DNA from: ECT2AJA-110-A sp035399845 | GTDB lineage: Bacteria; Planctomycetota; Phycisphaerae; UBA1845; UTPLA1 | NCBI GenBank assembly: GCA_035399845.1 | Contig: DAOPJV010000023.1 | Coordinates: 1-64,000, forward strand | Direction: 5' to 3' | DNA length: 64,000 nt | In this document: piece after piece, positions 42,286 through 51,246 of the stretch | How the letters are laid out: every line of letters begins with the position of its first letter | How positions within the stretch are numbered: position 1 is the first letter of the stretch | Notes under the pieces: model-generated | The model's input: only the letters and a program-made list of their open reading frames with translations | What the model was told of the DNA's origin: nothing | Database searches by the model: none | Program-made: the position numbers and the translations under genes

Positions 42286-42846
42286 ATGGCGCGACTGCAA
42301 GAAAAATATAAGAGCGAAATCGCCCCGGCCCTGAAAGAGGCGCTGGGCATCAAGAATCCGATGGCGATTCCCAAGGTCGAGAAGATCGTGATCTCGATGG
42401 GCATCGGCTCGGCGATTCAGGAAAAGACCCGCATCGCGGCGGCTCAGAAGGAGCTCGCCATGATCGCCGGCCAGAAGCCGGTCGTGTGCAAGGCCCGCAA
42501 GAGCGTGTCGAACTTCAAGCTCCGCGAAGGGTATGACATCGGACTGAAGGTGACGCTCCGCGGGAAGCGAATGTACGAGTTCCTGGATCGACTGATCGCC
42601 GTCGCGATTCCCCGTGTTCGCGACTTCCGCGGTCTGAACCCGAACAGCTTCGACGGCCGCGGCAACTACAGCATGGGCGTCACGGAGCAGACGATCTTCC
42701 CGGAAGTGGATCCGGACAAGGTCACGTTCCAGCAGGGAATGAATATCACGTTCGCCACGTCGGCGCGAAACGATCGCGAGGCGCGGGAACTGTTGCAGAG
42801 ACTGGGTCTTCCGTTCCGCAAGACGGGCTCGGACAAGGCCGCCTGA
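42286..42846 (+). CDS. rplE: 50S ribosomal protein L5
   Basis: 186 residues, normal length. L5 binds 5S rRNA in the central protuberance. Recognised from MAIPKVEKIVISMGIG, the QKPVVCKARKSVSNFKLREG segment and the NYSMGVTEQTIFPEVD near the C terminus. ATG 42286 begins MARLQEKYKSEIAPAL. Confidence 0.96.
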   Translation: MARLQEKYKSEIAPALKEALGIKNPMAIPKVEKIVISMGIGSAIQEKTRIAAAQKELAMIAGQKPVVCKARKSVSNFKLREGYDIGLKVTLRGKRMYEFLDRLIAVAIPRVRDFRGLNPNSFDGRGNYSMGVTEQTIFPEVDPDKVTFQQGMNITFATSARNDREARELLQRLGLPFRKTGSDKAA

Positions 42847-42890
42847 TACTGAGGTAATCGCCGGATGGACCGGCGGAAGCGAGACGCCCT

Positions 42891-43076
42891 ATGGCCAAGA
42901 CGTCGTTGATCGTCAAAGCGTTGCGAAAGCCGAAATTCAAGGTACGCGCCTACACGCGCTGCCAGGTGTGCGGTCGTCCCCGAGCGGTCTATCGCAAGTT
43001 CATGTTGTGTCGGATCTGTTTCCGCAATCTGGCGCACGAAGGAAAGATTCCGGGCGTGCGCAAGGCGAGTTGGTAG
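42891..43076 (+). CDS. rpsN: 30S ribosomal protein S14, zinc-binding type
   Basis: 61 residues, the short type. It carries two CxxC pairs (CQVC and CRIC) that bind zinc, with FRNLAHEGKIPGVRKASW as the C-terminal end. The zinc-independent longer form is not seen in the window. S14 belongs to the 30S head. Confidence 0.96.
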   Translation: MAKTSLIVKALRKPKFKVRAYTRCQVCGRPRAVYRKFMLCRICFRNLAHEGKIPGVRKASW

Positions 43077-43114
43077 GACGACGACGAGGCGATACCGCCG
43101 AAGGATAATGATCG

Positions 43115-43510
43115 ATGTGGAGTGATCCTGTCGCTGACATGCTGACGCGAATCCGAAACTCGGCCCGGAACAAGGCCAAGCACGTGATGATTCCGCGCAG
43201 CAACGTGAAGTGTGCGATCTGCCAGGTGCTCAAGGACGAGGGATTCATCGAAGGGTTCGATGAGATCGACGACGGCGTCCAGGGCAAGATCCGAGTGACG
43301 CTGAAGTATGGTCCGCGTGGCGAAATCGTGCTGAACCAGCTGAAGCGCGAGAGCAAGGGCGGCCGACGCCTCTTCGTCGGGGTCGAGGAGATCCCGAAGG
43401 TGCTCAACGGCCTGGGCATCGCGATCCTGTCGACCAGCCGGGGCGTGATGAGCGATCGAAAGTGCCGCGAGCAGCGCGTCGGCGGTGAACTGTTGTGCAC
43501 GGTGTATTAA
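43115..43510 (+). CDS. rpsH: 30S ribosomal protein S8
   Basis: 131 residues. S8 is a primary binder in the central domain of 16S rRNA and in other bacteria represses the spc operon. Recognised from DPVADMLTRIRNSARN at the N terminus and LSTSRGVMSDRKCREQRVGG near the C terminus. Confidence 0.96.
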   Translation: MWSDPVADMLTRIRNSARNKAKHVMIPRSNVKCAICQVLKDEGFIEGFDEIDDGVQGKIRVTLKYGPRGEIVLNQLKRESKGGRRLFVGVEEIPKVLNGLGIAILSTSRGVMSDRKCREQRVGGELLCTVY

Positions 43511-43554
43511 GCGAGGCGCCCGTTCGCATCGCGTAAGACGAAAGCGGAAGACTG

Positions 43555-44127
43555 ATGTCCCGTATCGGCAAAAAACCATTGGCAATTCCCTCCGGCGTCA
43601 AGATCGACGTCAAGGATCGCGTGATTTCCGTCAGCGGTCCGAAGGGGAACCTGAACTTCTCCCATCCCGAAGGCGTGTCGGTCGCGATCGACGGCGCCGA
43701 GCTTCGTGTCGAGCGGGCCAGTGACGTTCGCGAGCATCGCGCGTTTCACGGCCTGACGCGGGCCCTGGTCAGTAACATGATCGTCGGCGTCACGCAGGGA
43801 TACACGCAGAAGATGGAAGTGTACGGCACGGGCTACGGATGCACGGTGTCCGGCAATTCCCTGGACCTGACCGTCGGCTACTCCCATCAGGTGAAGCTGC
43901 CGATTCCGCAGGGCATCAAGGTCACGGTCGATGTGGCCCAGGCGAAGGGTGACGAAACCCCCGCGAGGCTCACGATCGAAGGCATCGACAAGCAACTGGT
44001 CGGGCAGTTCGCCCGGAACGTAAAGGACGCGCGAAAGCCGGAACCCTACAAGGGCAAGGGCGTTCGATATGAAGGCGAGCAGATTCGTCGCAAGGCGGGC
44101 AAGGCGTTTGCCGGCGCCGGCGGTTAA
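43555..44127 (+). CDS. rplF: 50S ribosomal protein L6
   Basis: 190 residues. The two related halves are visible, beginning MSRIGKKPLAIPSGVKIDV, and the C-terminal signature is PEPYKGKGVRYEGEQI. L6 lies near the factor-binding site. A Gly/Ala tail ends the protein. Confidence 0.96.
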   Translation: MSRIGKKPLAIPSGVKIDVKDRVISVSGPKGNLNFSHPEGVSVAIDGAELRVERASDVREHRAFHGLTRALVSNMIVGVTQGYTQKMEVYGTGYGCTVSGNSLDLTVGYSHQVKLPIPQGIKVTVDVAQAKGDETPARLTIEGIDKQLVGQFARNVKDARKPEPYKGKGVRYEGEQIRRKAGKAFAGAGG

Positions 44128-44153
44128 TCGGGCTGCATAAGGCGAAAGTAACG

Positions 44154-44516
44154 ATGAAGGCACAGAAGCGAACAGCATTGCGGCAACTGCGTCGGAAGCG
44201 ACGTGTGCGACGCCGAATCTTCGGGACGCCCGATCGGCCTCGGCTGAGTGTGTCGCGCAGCAACAAGCACATCAGCGTGCAGCTGATCGACGACCTCAGC
44301 GGCAGGACGCTTTGCAGCGCGGGCTCGATGTCGAAAGAGTCGAAGGGACAGAACGGCGGCAACTGCGCCGCGGCCAAGGTGGTTGGCCAGGCCATTGCCG
44401 AGAAGGCCCGGATGCAGAACATTCGGCAGATCGCCTTCGATCGCAACGGTTACAAGTATCACGGTCGCGTCAAGGCGCTGGCCGATGCGGCCCGCGAGGC
44501 GGGGTTGGAGTTTTAA
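44154..44516 (+). CDS. rplR: 50S ribosomal protein L18
   Basis: 120 residues. L18 binds 5S rRNA. Recognised from RRIFGTPDRPRLSVSRSNKH and the C-terminal FDRNGYKYHGRVKALADAAR. Begins 26 bases after rplF. Confidence 0.95.
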   Translation: MKAQKRTALRQLRRKRRVRRRIFGTPDRPRLSVSRSNKHISVQLIDDLSGRTLCSAGSMSKESKGQNGGNCAAAKVVGQAIAEKARMQNIRQIAFDRNGYKYHGRVKALADAAREAGLEF

Positions 44517-44559
44517 GTCGCCGTTCGCGGGATGGCGATCCAGCAGGAACTGAAAACGA

Positions 44560-45081
44560 ATGCAAACAGCAGCCCCGGATAAGCAGGCAATGAATCAGGA
44601 GGAGCGACAGCCGTACGACGACAACGTCGTCAAGGTCTATCGCTGCTCGAAGGTCGTCAAAGGCGGACGCCGATTCAGCTTCGCGGCGCTCGTCGTCGTC
44701 GGCGACAAGAACGGTCGCGTCGGCGTCGGTTACGGCAAGGCCAATGAAGTGCCGAACGCCGTTGAGAAGGGCCGCAAGCGGGCCATGCGGGACATGATGC
44801 CCGTCTCCCTGACCGGCGGAACGATTCCGCACGAAGTCACGGGTCGTTTCGGCTCCAGTCGCGTGAAGATCCTTCCGGCCCAGTCCGGAACAGGCGTCAT
44901 CGCCGGCCAGAGCGTTCGCGCCGTGCTTGAACTCGCCGGTGTGCATGACTGTCTGACAAAAGTGTACGGCTCCACGAGCCCCAAGAACCTGTGCAAGGCG
45001 ACGCTGAACGCGCTGCTGCTGCTGCGGGACCGCGAGACGGTCGCCCGGCTTCGCGGTGTCGAGATGCCGGTCCATCACTAA
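44560..45081 (+). CDS. rpsE: 30S ribosomal protein S5
   Basis: 173 residues. S5 takes part in decoding accuracy and mRNA unwinding. It has KVVKGGRRFSFAALVVVGD in the double-stranded RNA-binding-like part and GTGVIAGQSVRAVLELAGV in the second domain. The start could also be ATG 44590, since the first 10 residues are not conserved. rpmD, which normally follows, is absent: rplO begins 18 bases after the stop. Confidence 0.95.
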   Translation: MQTAAPDKQAMNQEERQPYDDNVVKVYRCSKVVKGGRRFSFAALVVVGDKNGRVGVGYGKANEVPNAVEKGRKRAMRDMMPVSLTGGTIPHEVTGRFGSSRVKILPAQSGTGVIAGQSVRAVLELAGVHDCLTKVYGSTSPKNLCKATLNALLLLRDRETVARLRGVEMPVHH

Positions 45082-45099
45082 AGAAGAAGTAGCTCGAAG

Positions 45100-45702
45100 A
45101 TGAATATCACCGAAATTACGAAAAAAGCCGGCGCGAGACCGAAGCGCAAGCGAGTCGGCCGCGGTGAAAGCAGCGGCTGGGGCAAGACGTCGGGACGCGG
45201 CCACAAGGGACAGGGACAGCGATCGGGCTACCGGGCGATGACGCTCGGCGAAGGCGCGAACTTCCCGTTCTTCCGCCGAATTCCGAAGTACGGATTCAGC
45301 AACAAGGTGTTCCGAACGGAATACCAGATCGTGAATCTGTCGGAACTGACGGAGCGATTCGAGAAGGGCGCCCACGTGACGCCCGCCGAGCTTCAGACCA
45401 AGGGTCTGATTCGCGACAAGAACGACCTGGTCAAGGTTCTGGGCGACGGCGAGTTGTCCGGCGCCATGACCATCGAGGCGCATCGCTTCTCGGCGTCCGC
45501 CGAGAAGAAGATCCAGGCCGCCGGCGGAACGGCGAAGTGGCTCGCCGATCGCCCGAAGAAGAAGTTCGTGGCGAAGCCGAAGTGGCAGGTTGAGGCGGAG
45601 GCCAAGGCCGCCGGCAAGGACGCGCCGAAGGGTGGTTCAAAGAAGGCCGCCAGGAAGGCTGACGAAGGCGACGAGGCGAAGGACGCCCCGGCGGACGAGT
45701 GA
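45100..45702 (+). CDS. rplO: 50S ribosomal protein L15 with extended C terminus
   Basis: 200 residues against about 145 in E. coli. The N-terminal half carries the signature RGESSGWGKTSGRGHKGQG. The core ends around residue 145, and the rest is a Lys/Ala-rich extension (for example KAAGKDAPKGGSKKAARKAD) ending in acidic residues, probably disordered. Its start is MNITEITKKAGARPKRKRVG. Confidence 0.95.
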   Translation: MNITEITKKAGARPKRKRVGRGESSGWGKTSGRGHKGQGQRSGYRAMTLGEGANFPFFRRIPKYGFSNKVFRTEYQIVNLSELTERFEKGAHVTPAELQTKGLIRDKNDLVKVLGDGELSGAMTIEAHRFSASAEKKIQAAGGTAKWLADRPKKKFVAKPKWQVEAEAKAAGKDAPKGGSKKAARKADEGDEAKDAPADE

Positions 45703-45770
45703 TCTCGATCGCGAACTCGCCGATGGATTGATGCGACGAACGGGCCGCTCGCGACAAGGAACACTGGCCG

Positions 45771-47171
45771 ATGCTCTCAGCATTCTTGAACATCTTCAAA
45801 GTCCCTGACCTTCGCAACAAGGTCTATTTCACACTGGGCCTGCTCGCCGTCTATCGGATCGGATTTTACGTGCCGATTCCCGGCATCGATCAGACGTCGC
45901 TCGAGCAGCACTTTCAGAAAATGAGCCAGGGCGGCGCCGGCAGCGGTCTCGCCCAGCTGACTGAATACTTCCAGATGTTTACGGGTGGAAATCTGCAGCA
46001 GAGCACGATTTTCGGCCTGGGCATCATGCCGTACATCTCGGCGTCCATTATCTTCCAGCTCCTCGGCACGGTCATTCCGTCGCTCGAAAAGTTGAAGCAG
46101 GAAGGTGAGATCGGTCGCCGCAAGATTCAGGAATACACGCGGTACTCGACCGTCGTGATCTGCATTGTTCAGGCCTTCTTCTGGCTGAAGTACATCACGG
46201 CCCAGCAGCTCGTGTATCCGGAATTCGCCGATTTCAGCGGCAGTTTCGTCGGAACGACGATGTTCTGGGTGATCGGCGTCGTGGGCATGACCGCCGGAAC
46301 CATGTTCCTGATGTGGCTGGGCGAGCAGATCGACGAGTACGGTATCGGTAACGGTGTCAGCCTCATCATCATGGCGGGTATCGTGGCTCGAATGCCGCAG
46401 GCCGTCGTGTACGTGATTCAGAACGCTTCGCTGGATGTCAGCGCCGAGGGCAAGATGGGCCCGGCCAAGATCCTGTTCATCCTGATCGCGTTCGTCGCCG
46501 TCGTCGCGGGATCGATCCTGATCACGCAGGGTCAGCGGCGGATTCCGATTCAGCAGGCCAAGCAGATGCGTGGTCGACGGATGTTCGGCGGCGCCCGCAA
46601 CTACCTGCCGCTCCGCGTCAATCACGGCGGCGTCATGCCGATCATCTTCGCGAGCAGTCTGCTGATCTTCCCGAGCCTGTTCTTCGGCTGGCTGTCGAAC
46701 GTATTCCCCGGCAGCAGCTTCTGGGCGACGATGGCGGAGGAGTTCCGCAGCGGCAACGGCTTCCTGTACGTCGTGACCTATATCGCGATGGTCTATTTCT
46801 TTGCCTACTTCTGGACGACGGTTCAGTTCCAGCCCAAGGAAATGGCCAATCAGCTGCGTGACAACGGCAGCTTCATTCCGGGGCTGCGGCCCGGCAAGCG
46901 AACGGCGGATTACCTTGAGAAGGTGATGACCCGGATCACGTATGTCGGCGCCGGCTTCCTGGCGTTCATCGCGATTGTCCCGCAGGTGATCGCCGCAACG
47001 CTCGAAATTCCGATCTTCGTCTCGTCGTTCCTGGGCGGGACAGGTCTGCTGATTGTTGTCAGTGTGGGTCTCGACTTGGTGCAGCGCATCGAATCGAACC
47101 TGATCATGCGAAATTATGGCGGTTTCCTCGGCCCCGAAGGTGGCGGTCGAATCAAGGGAGCCTACATGTGA
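45771..47171 (+). CDS. secY: Preprotein translocase channel subunit SecY
   Basis: 466 residues with the ten membrane helices of the Sec channel. Recognised from VYRIGFYVPIPGID at the first helix, GIMPYISASIIFQLL, LMWLGEQIDEYGIGNG, and the C-terminal motif RIESNLIMRNYGG. The protein forms the channel for export and membrane insertion with SecE and SecG, which lie elsewhere. Its stop overlaps the adk start by four bases. Confidence 0.96.
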   Translation: MLSAFLNIFKVPDLRNKVYFTLGLLAVYRIGFYVPIPGIDQTSLEQHFQKMSQGGAGSGLAQLTEYFQMFTGGNLQQSTIFGLGIMPYISASIIFQLLGTVIPSLEKLKQEGEIGRRKIQEYTRYSTVVICIVQAFFWLKYITAQQLVYPEFADFSGSFVGTTMFWVIGVVGMTAGTMFLMWLGEQIDEYGIGNGVSLIIMAGIVARMPQAVVYVIQNASLDVSAEGKMGPAKILFILIAFVAVVAGSILITQGQRRIPIQQAKQMRGRRMFGGARNYLPLRVNHGGVMPIIFASSLLIFPSLFFGWLSNVFPGSSFWATMAEEFRSGNGFLYVVTYIAMVYFFAYFWTTVQFQPKEMANQLRDNGSFIPGLRPGKRTADYLEKVMTRITYVGAGFLAFIAIVPQVIAATLEIPIFVSSFLGGTGLLIVVSVGLDLVQRIESNLIMRNYGGFLGPEGGGRIKGAYM

Positions 47172-47812
47172 ATCTGATCCTCCTCGGTCCACCGGGCGCC
47201 GGCAAAGGGACGCAGGCCGTCCTGATTGCCGAGGCATTTGGACTTCTGCACCTCTCCAGCGGCGATATTCTGAGGGCGGAGCGGAAGGAAAAAACCGAGC
47301 TCGGGCTGAAGGCCCAGGCGTACATGGATCGGGGGGACTTGGTCCCCGACGACGTGATCCTGACCATGATGGTCGAGCATATCGCCGGCGCCAGGGATCG
47401 AAAGGGCTTCCTCCTGGATGGATTTCCGAGGACGCTGGCCCAGGCCCAGGGGCTCAAAACCCGGCTGGAAGAGGCGGAAACGCGGCTCGACCACGTGATC
47501 AGCCTCGAGGTGGATGACGCGGAGCTCGTGACCCGCTTGACAGGTAGGCTATACTGTCCCGATTGTGGGCGGACCTATCATGAGAAGTTCAGTCCGCCAC
47601 AGACAGCGGGCGCGTGTGACGTAAACGGCGAGAAGCTGCTTCGCCGGAAGGATGATACGCCGGAGGTGGTTCGGCAGAGACTCGAGACATACCATCGCGA
47701 GACCAAGCCGCTGATCGCCTACTACGGCGCCCAGGGGCTTTTGCGCTCTGTTTCGGGTGTCGGCGAAATCGACGACGTTGCGTCGCGGATCAAAGAGGCG
47801 TGTAAGGCATGA
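47168..47812 (+). CDS. adk: Adenylate kinase
   Basis: 214 residues from GTG 47168. It interconverts ATP + AMP and two ADP. The P-loop is GPPGAGKGT, and the AMP-binding site includes GFPRTLAQ. The long LID domain has CPDC and a third cysteine in GACDVNGEKL, the zinc-LID type; the fourth position is Asn where other zinc forms have Asp or Cys. Translationally coupled with secY and map by four-base overlaps on both sides. Confidence 0.95.
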   Translation: MNLILLGPPGAGKGTQAVLIAEAFGLLHLSSGDILRAERKEKTELGLKAQAYMDRGDLVPDDVILTMMVEHIAGARDRKGFLLDGFPRTLAQAQGLKTRLEEAETRLDHVISLEVDDAELVTRLTGRLYCPDCGRTYHEKFSPPQTAGACDVNGEKLLRRKDDTPEVVRQRLETYHRETKPLIAYYGAQGLLRSVSGVGEIDDVASRIKEACKA

Positions 47813-48651
47813 TGCGATTCGCGGGACGCCAGCAGGCGAAGGCGGCGAACGCCGAACGAGGCTCGTCGGCGACGCCTGTCCTGAAGAGCGCGCGAGAGAT
47901 TGAGCTGATGCGCGACGCTGGACGGATTGTCCATCGCGTGCATGAGGAAATGCGAAAGCTGGTCGTTCCGGGCGTGTGTGGCTCGGATCTGGGTAAGGCG
48001 GCGGATGAGATCATTGCGTCTGCCGGCGCCGAAGCGCTGTTTCGAGGCGTGCGAACGCCGAGTACCAGGTTTCCTTTTCCATCGGCGATTTGCGCCAGCG
48101 TCAATGAGGTTGTCGTCCACGGAATTCCGGACGATCGGCCCCTGGAGGAAGGCGACATCATCGCCGTGGACTGCGGCGTGCGGCTGAAGGGGTATTGCGG
48201 CGACGCCGCCAACACCTACGCCGTCGGTCGGATTTCCGACGAGGCGGAGCGGCTGCTGGATGTCACGAAGCGGACGCTCGACCTGGCGATCGCCGAGATG
48301 CGACCGGGGCGCTGGTGGAGCGAAGTCGCCTCGCAGATGCAGGCGCTTGTGGAGTCGGCGGGATTCAGCGTGGTCCGCGAGTTCGTGGGGCATGGAATCG
48401 GCCGCGAAATGCATGAGGAACCCAAGGTTCCGAATTACTCAGATCACCAGCAGCGAAAGCAGGACTTCCTGCTGGAGCCGGGCTTGGTGGTCGCGGTCGA
48501 GCCGATGGTGAACGCCGGCGGACGTCAGGTCTGTGCCGGCGATCGCACGGGTTGGCCGCAGGTGACGCGCGACGGGCGACTGTCGGCGCATTTTGAACAT
48601 ACGATCGCCGTGACTGACAGCGGCGTGGACATACTGACCGACGGCCGATAG
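47809..48651 (+). CDS. map: Methionine aminopeptidase, type I
   Basis: 280 residues. It removes the N-terminal methionine from nascent proteins. The metal ligands are visible: DCGVRLKGYCGDAAN (two Asp), GHGIGREMHEEP (His), EPMVNAGG (Glu) and AHFEHTIAVT (Glu). The first about 25 residues are an Ala-rich extension; the start may be ATG 47809 or 47812. infA, which often follows, is absent; a hairpin and then rpmJ come next. Confidence 0.95.
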   Translation: MMRFAGRQQAKAANAERGSSATPVLKSAREIELMRDAGRIVHRVHEEMRKLVVPGVCGSDLGKAADEIIASAGAEALFRGVRTPSTRFPFPSAICASVNEVVVHGIPDDRPLEEGDIIAVDCGVRLKGYCGDAANTYAVGRISDEAERLLDVTKRTLDLAIAEMRPGRWWSEVASQMQALVESAGFSVVREFVGHGIGREMHEEPKVPNYSDHQQRKQDFLLEPGLVVAVEPMVNAGGRQVCAGDRTGWPQVTRDGRLSAHFEHTIAVTDSGVDILTDGR

Positions 48652-48669
48652 CCGGCGGCGTTCCGCCGG
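48652..48669. terminator. 7-bp hairpin between map and rpmJ
   Basis: CCGGCGG-cgtt-CCGCCGG immediately after the map stop. No T-run follows on the plus strand, so it may be an attenuator or RNA-processing site rather than a full terminator. Confidence 0.4.
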
Positions 48670-48709
48670 AGCGCATGGGCGTGGCGGGATGAAAGCGGGA
48701 GTGTGAGCG

Positions 48710-48826
48710 ATGAAGGTTCGATCCAGCGTCAAGCGGATTTGTGAGAATTGCAAGATTGTGAAGCGCAAGGGCGTGGTGCGTGTGATCTGTTCGTCGGATC
48801 CTCGCCACAAGCAGCGACAGGGCTAA
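48710..48826 (+). CDS. rpmJ: 50S ribosomal protein L36
   Basis: 38 residues from ATG 48710. The product begins MKVRSSVKRICENCK and ends DPRHKQRQG, the exact signature of L36, with the zinc-binding set CxxC-Cys-His present (C11, C14, C27, H33). L36 binds near domain VI of 23S rRNA. This gene is easily missed because of its length. It lies 58 bases after map and 56 before rpsM. Confidence 0.94.
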   Translation: MKVRSSVKRICENCKIVKRKGVVRVICSSDPRHKQRQG

Positions 48827-48882
48827 ATCAAAGCGCGACTGGGATGCTCTTTCGTAACAGAGCGGATTGGAGAAGCTGACGA

Positions 48883-49266
48883 ATGCCTCGTATTGCAGGT
48901 GTTGACATTCCGAATGAAAAGCGCGTGGTGGTGTCGCTGACGTACATCTACGGCATCGGCCCGGCGTTCAGCCGCGCGATCCTGAAGGACGCACAGATTG
49001 ATGAAGACACGCGGGCGAAGGATCTGACGGAAGATCAGATCAGTCACATCGCGTCGATCATCGATCGAAACTACGTGGTCGAAGGTCAGCTTCGACGACA
49101 GATCACGCAGAATATCGCGCGATTGCGGGACATTCAGTGCTATCGCGGCATGCGCCATCGAAAGGGGCTGCCCGTTCGCGGCCAGCGCACCAAGACGAAT
49201 GCGCGAACGCGCAAGGGACCGAAGAAGACGGTTGCGGGCAAGAAGGGCGTGAAGGAACTGCGATAG
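48883..49266 (+). CDS. rpsM: 30S ribosomal protein S13
   Basis: 127 residues. S13 is in the 30S head and contacts the 50S subunit. It begins MPRIAGVDIPNEKRVVVSLT and has CYRGMRHRKGLPVRGQRTK near the C terminus, followed by NARTRKGPKKTVAGKK. The start of the alpha-operon part. Confidence 0.96.
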   Translation: MPRIAGVDIPNEKRVVVSLTYIYGIGPAFSRAILKDAQIDEDTRAKDLTEDQISHIASIIDRNYVVEGQLRRQITQNIARLRDIQCYRGMRHRKGLPVRGQRTKTNARTRKGPKKTVAGKKGVKELR

Positions 49267-49343
49267 CGGCAGGCTGTGTCAGGCGTACGCGCGGCGAGCC
49301 GGACAGACCGCTGATTGATTGAACTCTAGAAGGAGCCGTCCAG

Positions 49344-49724
49344 GTGGCGAAAAGCGGCAAGCGGAAAATCAAGCGACAAGTGTCTCGTGGTATCGTGCAC
49401 GTCAAGTCGACGTTCAACAACACCATGATCACGATCACGGACATGAATGGCGAAACCCTCTGCTGGGCGTCGGCCGGCACCGTGGGTTTTAAGGGCACGC
49501 GAAAGAGCACGCCCTTTGCGGCGCAGCGCGCCGGTGAGACGGCCGCCCAGGCGGCGCGTCGATATGGTCTCGGCGAAGTTGAGGTTCGCGTGAAGGGACC
49601 GGGCAGCGGTCGCGAATCCGCCGTGTCGGGCATTCAGTCCGGCGGTCTGCGGATTCTGTCGATCGAGGACGTGACGCCGCTGCCCCACAACGGCTGTCGC
49701 CCGCGGCGCAAGCGACGCGTCTAG
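49344..49724 (+). CDS. rpsK: 30S ribosomal protein S11
   Basis: 126 residues from GTG 49344, 8 bases after AGAAGGAG. S11 is in the platform. Recognised from GIVHVKSTFNNTMITITD and the C-terminal LSIEDVTPLPHNGCRPRRKR. rpsD, which normally lies between it and rpoA, is absent; 217 gene-free bases follow. Confidence 0.96.
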   Translation: MAKSGKRKIKRQVSRGIVHVKSTFNNTMITITDMNGETLCWASAGTVGFKGTRKSTPFAAQRAGETAAQAARRYGLGEVEVRVKGPGSGRESAVSGIQSGGLRILSIEDVTPLPHNGCRPRRKRRV

Positions 49725-49941
49725 GCGTTGCAGCCGACGGCGATCCGGCCGTCAAGTGAATGAATGACAAGGCGCGGCAAGCGCGGCGGTCGATCGGCGA
49801 GCGGTCCGTCGCGGCTTGAAATTAGATAAACGGCAATGATTGGGATCGTCCGCGGCGCTGGCAAGCCTGCGGGCGATTACCACGGTACGGAAGCAGAAGG
49901 GCGCCAATTGCCCGTGAACTCCGTGCCGGGAGGTCGAGACA

Positions 49942-51159
49942 ATGCGAATTCGATGGCGAGGACTGGAGCTGCCGACGCGCGTGGTGCGCGATGAGGCGGC
50001 GAGCACGGATGTTTATGGTCGATTTGTCGTGGAGCCGTTTGAGCGCGGATTCGGAACGACAGTCGGCAACAGCCTGCGCCGGATCCTGCTGAGCAGCCTG
50101 GAAGGCGCGGCCGTGACACACGTCCGCATCAAGGGCGCCGAGCATGAATTCTCCAGCCTGACCGGCGTGCTGGAGGATGTGACGGAAGTCGTTCTGAACG
50201 TGAAGTCGGTCATCGTTAGGTCCGCCAGCGACGCGCCCAGGACGATCAAAGTGTCTGTCCGGGGCAAGTCAGGGGAAATGGTCGAGGTTCGCGCAGGGGC
50301 CATCGAGTCCGACGCGTCCGTTGAAGTCATCAACAAGGACCTCCTCCTCTGCACGCTGACGGACGCCGTCGATTTTGAGATGGAAATGACTGTCGCGCGT
50401 GGCCGCAGCTACGTGACGGCGGAGGAAAACAAGGGCGACAAGGACGAGCAGGAGCTCGGCCTGATTCCGCTGGATTCAGTGTACTCGCCCGTGACGCGCG
50501 TTCGGTATCGCGTCGAGGACACGCGCGTCGGTCAGCGAACGAACTACGATCGCCTGGTGCTGGAGATCTGGACGAACGGCACGCTGACGCCCGAGATGTC
50601 GCTGGTCGAGGCCGCGAAGATTCTTCGCAAGCACCTCAACCCGTTTGTGCAGTACTTCGAGCTCGGCTCGGCGCTCGCGGCGGAAGGCGACGAAGAGGAA
50701 ACGGCGCCGATGTCGTCGGGAGCGGACGCCGGGAAGCTGGCGATGCCGATTTCGGCCATGCAGCTCTCCGTTCGATCGAGCAACTGCCTGTCCTCGGCCA
50801 ATATCCAGACGGTCGGCGACCTGGTTCAGTACGACGAGCCCGGCCTGCTTCGACTGCGAAGCTTCGGCAAGACGTCGCTTCGTGAAGTGAAGCGAAAGCT
50901 GATGGACATGGGGCTGAGCCTCAAGGCGTCGGATCAGGATGGCATGCACGACGACATCGACGACGACGAGGACGACGCATATCCGGCGCCGGGCCCCTTC
51001 GGTCCGTTCACGAGTACGTCGAAAGTGTCCGGCATCGCTCCGCTGGATTCGGGGTCGATGAATCTGCAGGGTCCGAGCCAGCAGCCACCGGCGGCTGGAC
51101 CGAGCGCCGAGCCGCAGGAAGACCATGGCGTCGAAACGACGAGCGAGCACAACAGTTGA
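49942..51159 (+). CDS. rpoA: RNA polymerase alpha subunit with C-terminal extension
   Basis: 405 residues against about 330 in most bacteria. The N-terminal domain has ERGFGTTVGNSLRRILLSSL and GAAVTHVRIKG; the C-terminal DNA-binding domain has LSVRSSNCLSSANIQTVGDL and LLRLRSFGKTSLREVKRKL, as usual. About 70 extra residues follow: an acidic run (DDIDDDEDD) and a Pro/Gly/Ser-rich tail. The tail is probably flexible and could alter contacts with regulators. Followed by rplQ after 87 bases. Confidence 0.95.
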   Translation: MRIRWRGLELPTRVVRDEAASTDVYGRFVVEPFERGFGTTVGNSLRRILLSSLEGAAVTHVRIKGAEHEFSSLTGVLEDVTEVVLNVKSVIVRSASDAPRTIKVSVRGKSGEMVEVRAGAIESDASVEVINKDLLLCTLTDAVDFEMEMTVARGRSYVTAEENKGDKDEQELGLIPLDSVYSPVTRVRYRVEDTRVGQRTNYDRLVLEIWTNGTLTPEMSLVEAAKILRKHLNPFVQYFELGSALAAEGDEEETAPMSSGADAGKLAMPISAMQLSVRSSNCLSSANIQTVGDLVQYDEPGLLRLRSFGKTSLREVKRKLMDMGLSLKASDQDGMHDDIDDDEDDAYPAPGPFGPFTSTSKVSGIAPLDSGSMNLQGPSQQPPAAGPSAEPQEDHGVETTSEHNS

Positions 51160-51246
51160 TTTGACCGCGAGACGCGTGTGTCATTCGCGAGGAAGATGAA
51201 GACCCCCGGGCGTTGTGAGTCCCGTGCGGGATAGGACGATACGGTC

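Noticed and set aside
45777..47237. 486-codon minus-strand frame opposite secY
   Set aside because: A shadow of secY, which is unmistakable on the plus strand; the antisense product has no recognisable domain.
49725..49941. Remnant of rpsD between rpsK and rpoA
   Set aside because: No frame in the gap resembles S4, not even a short part.
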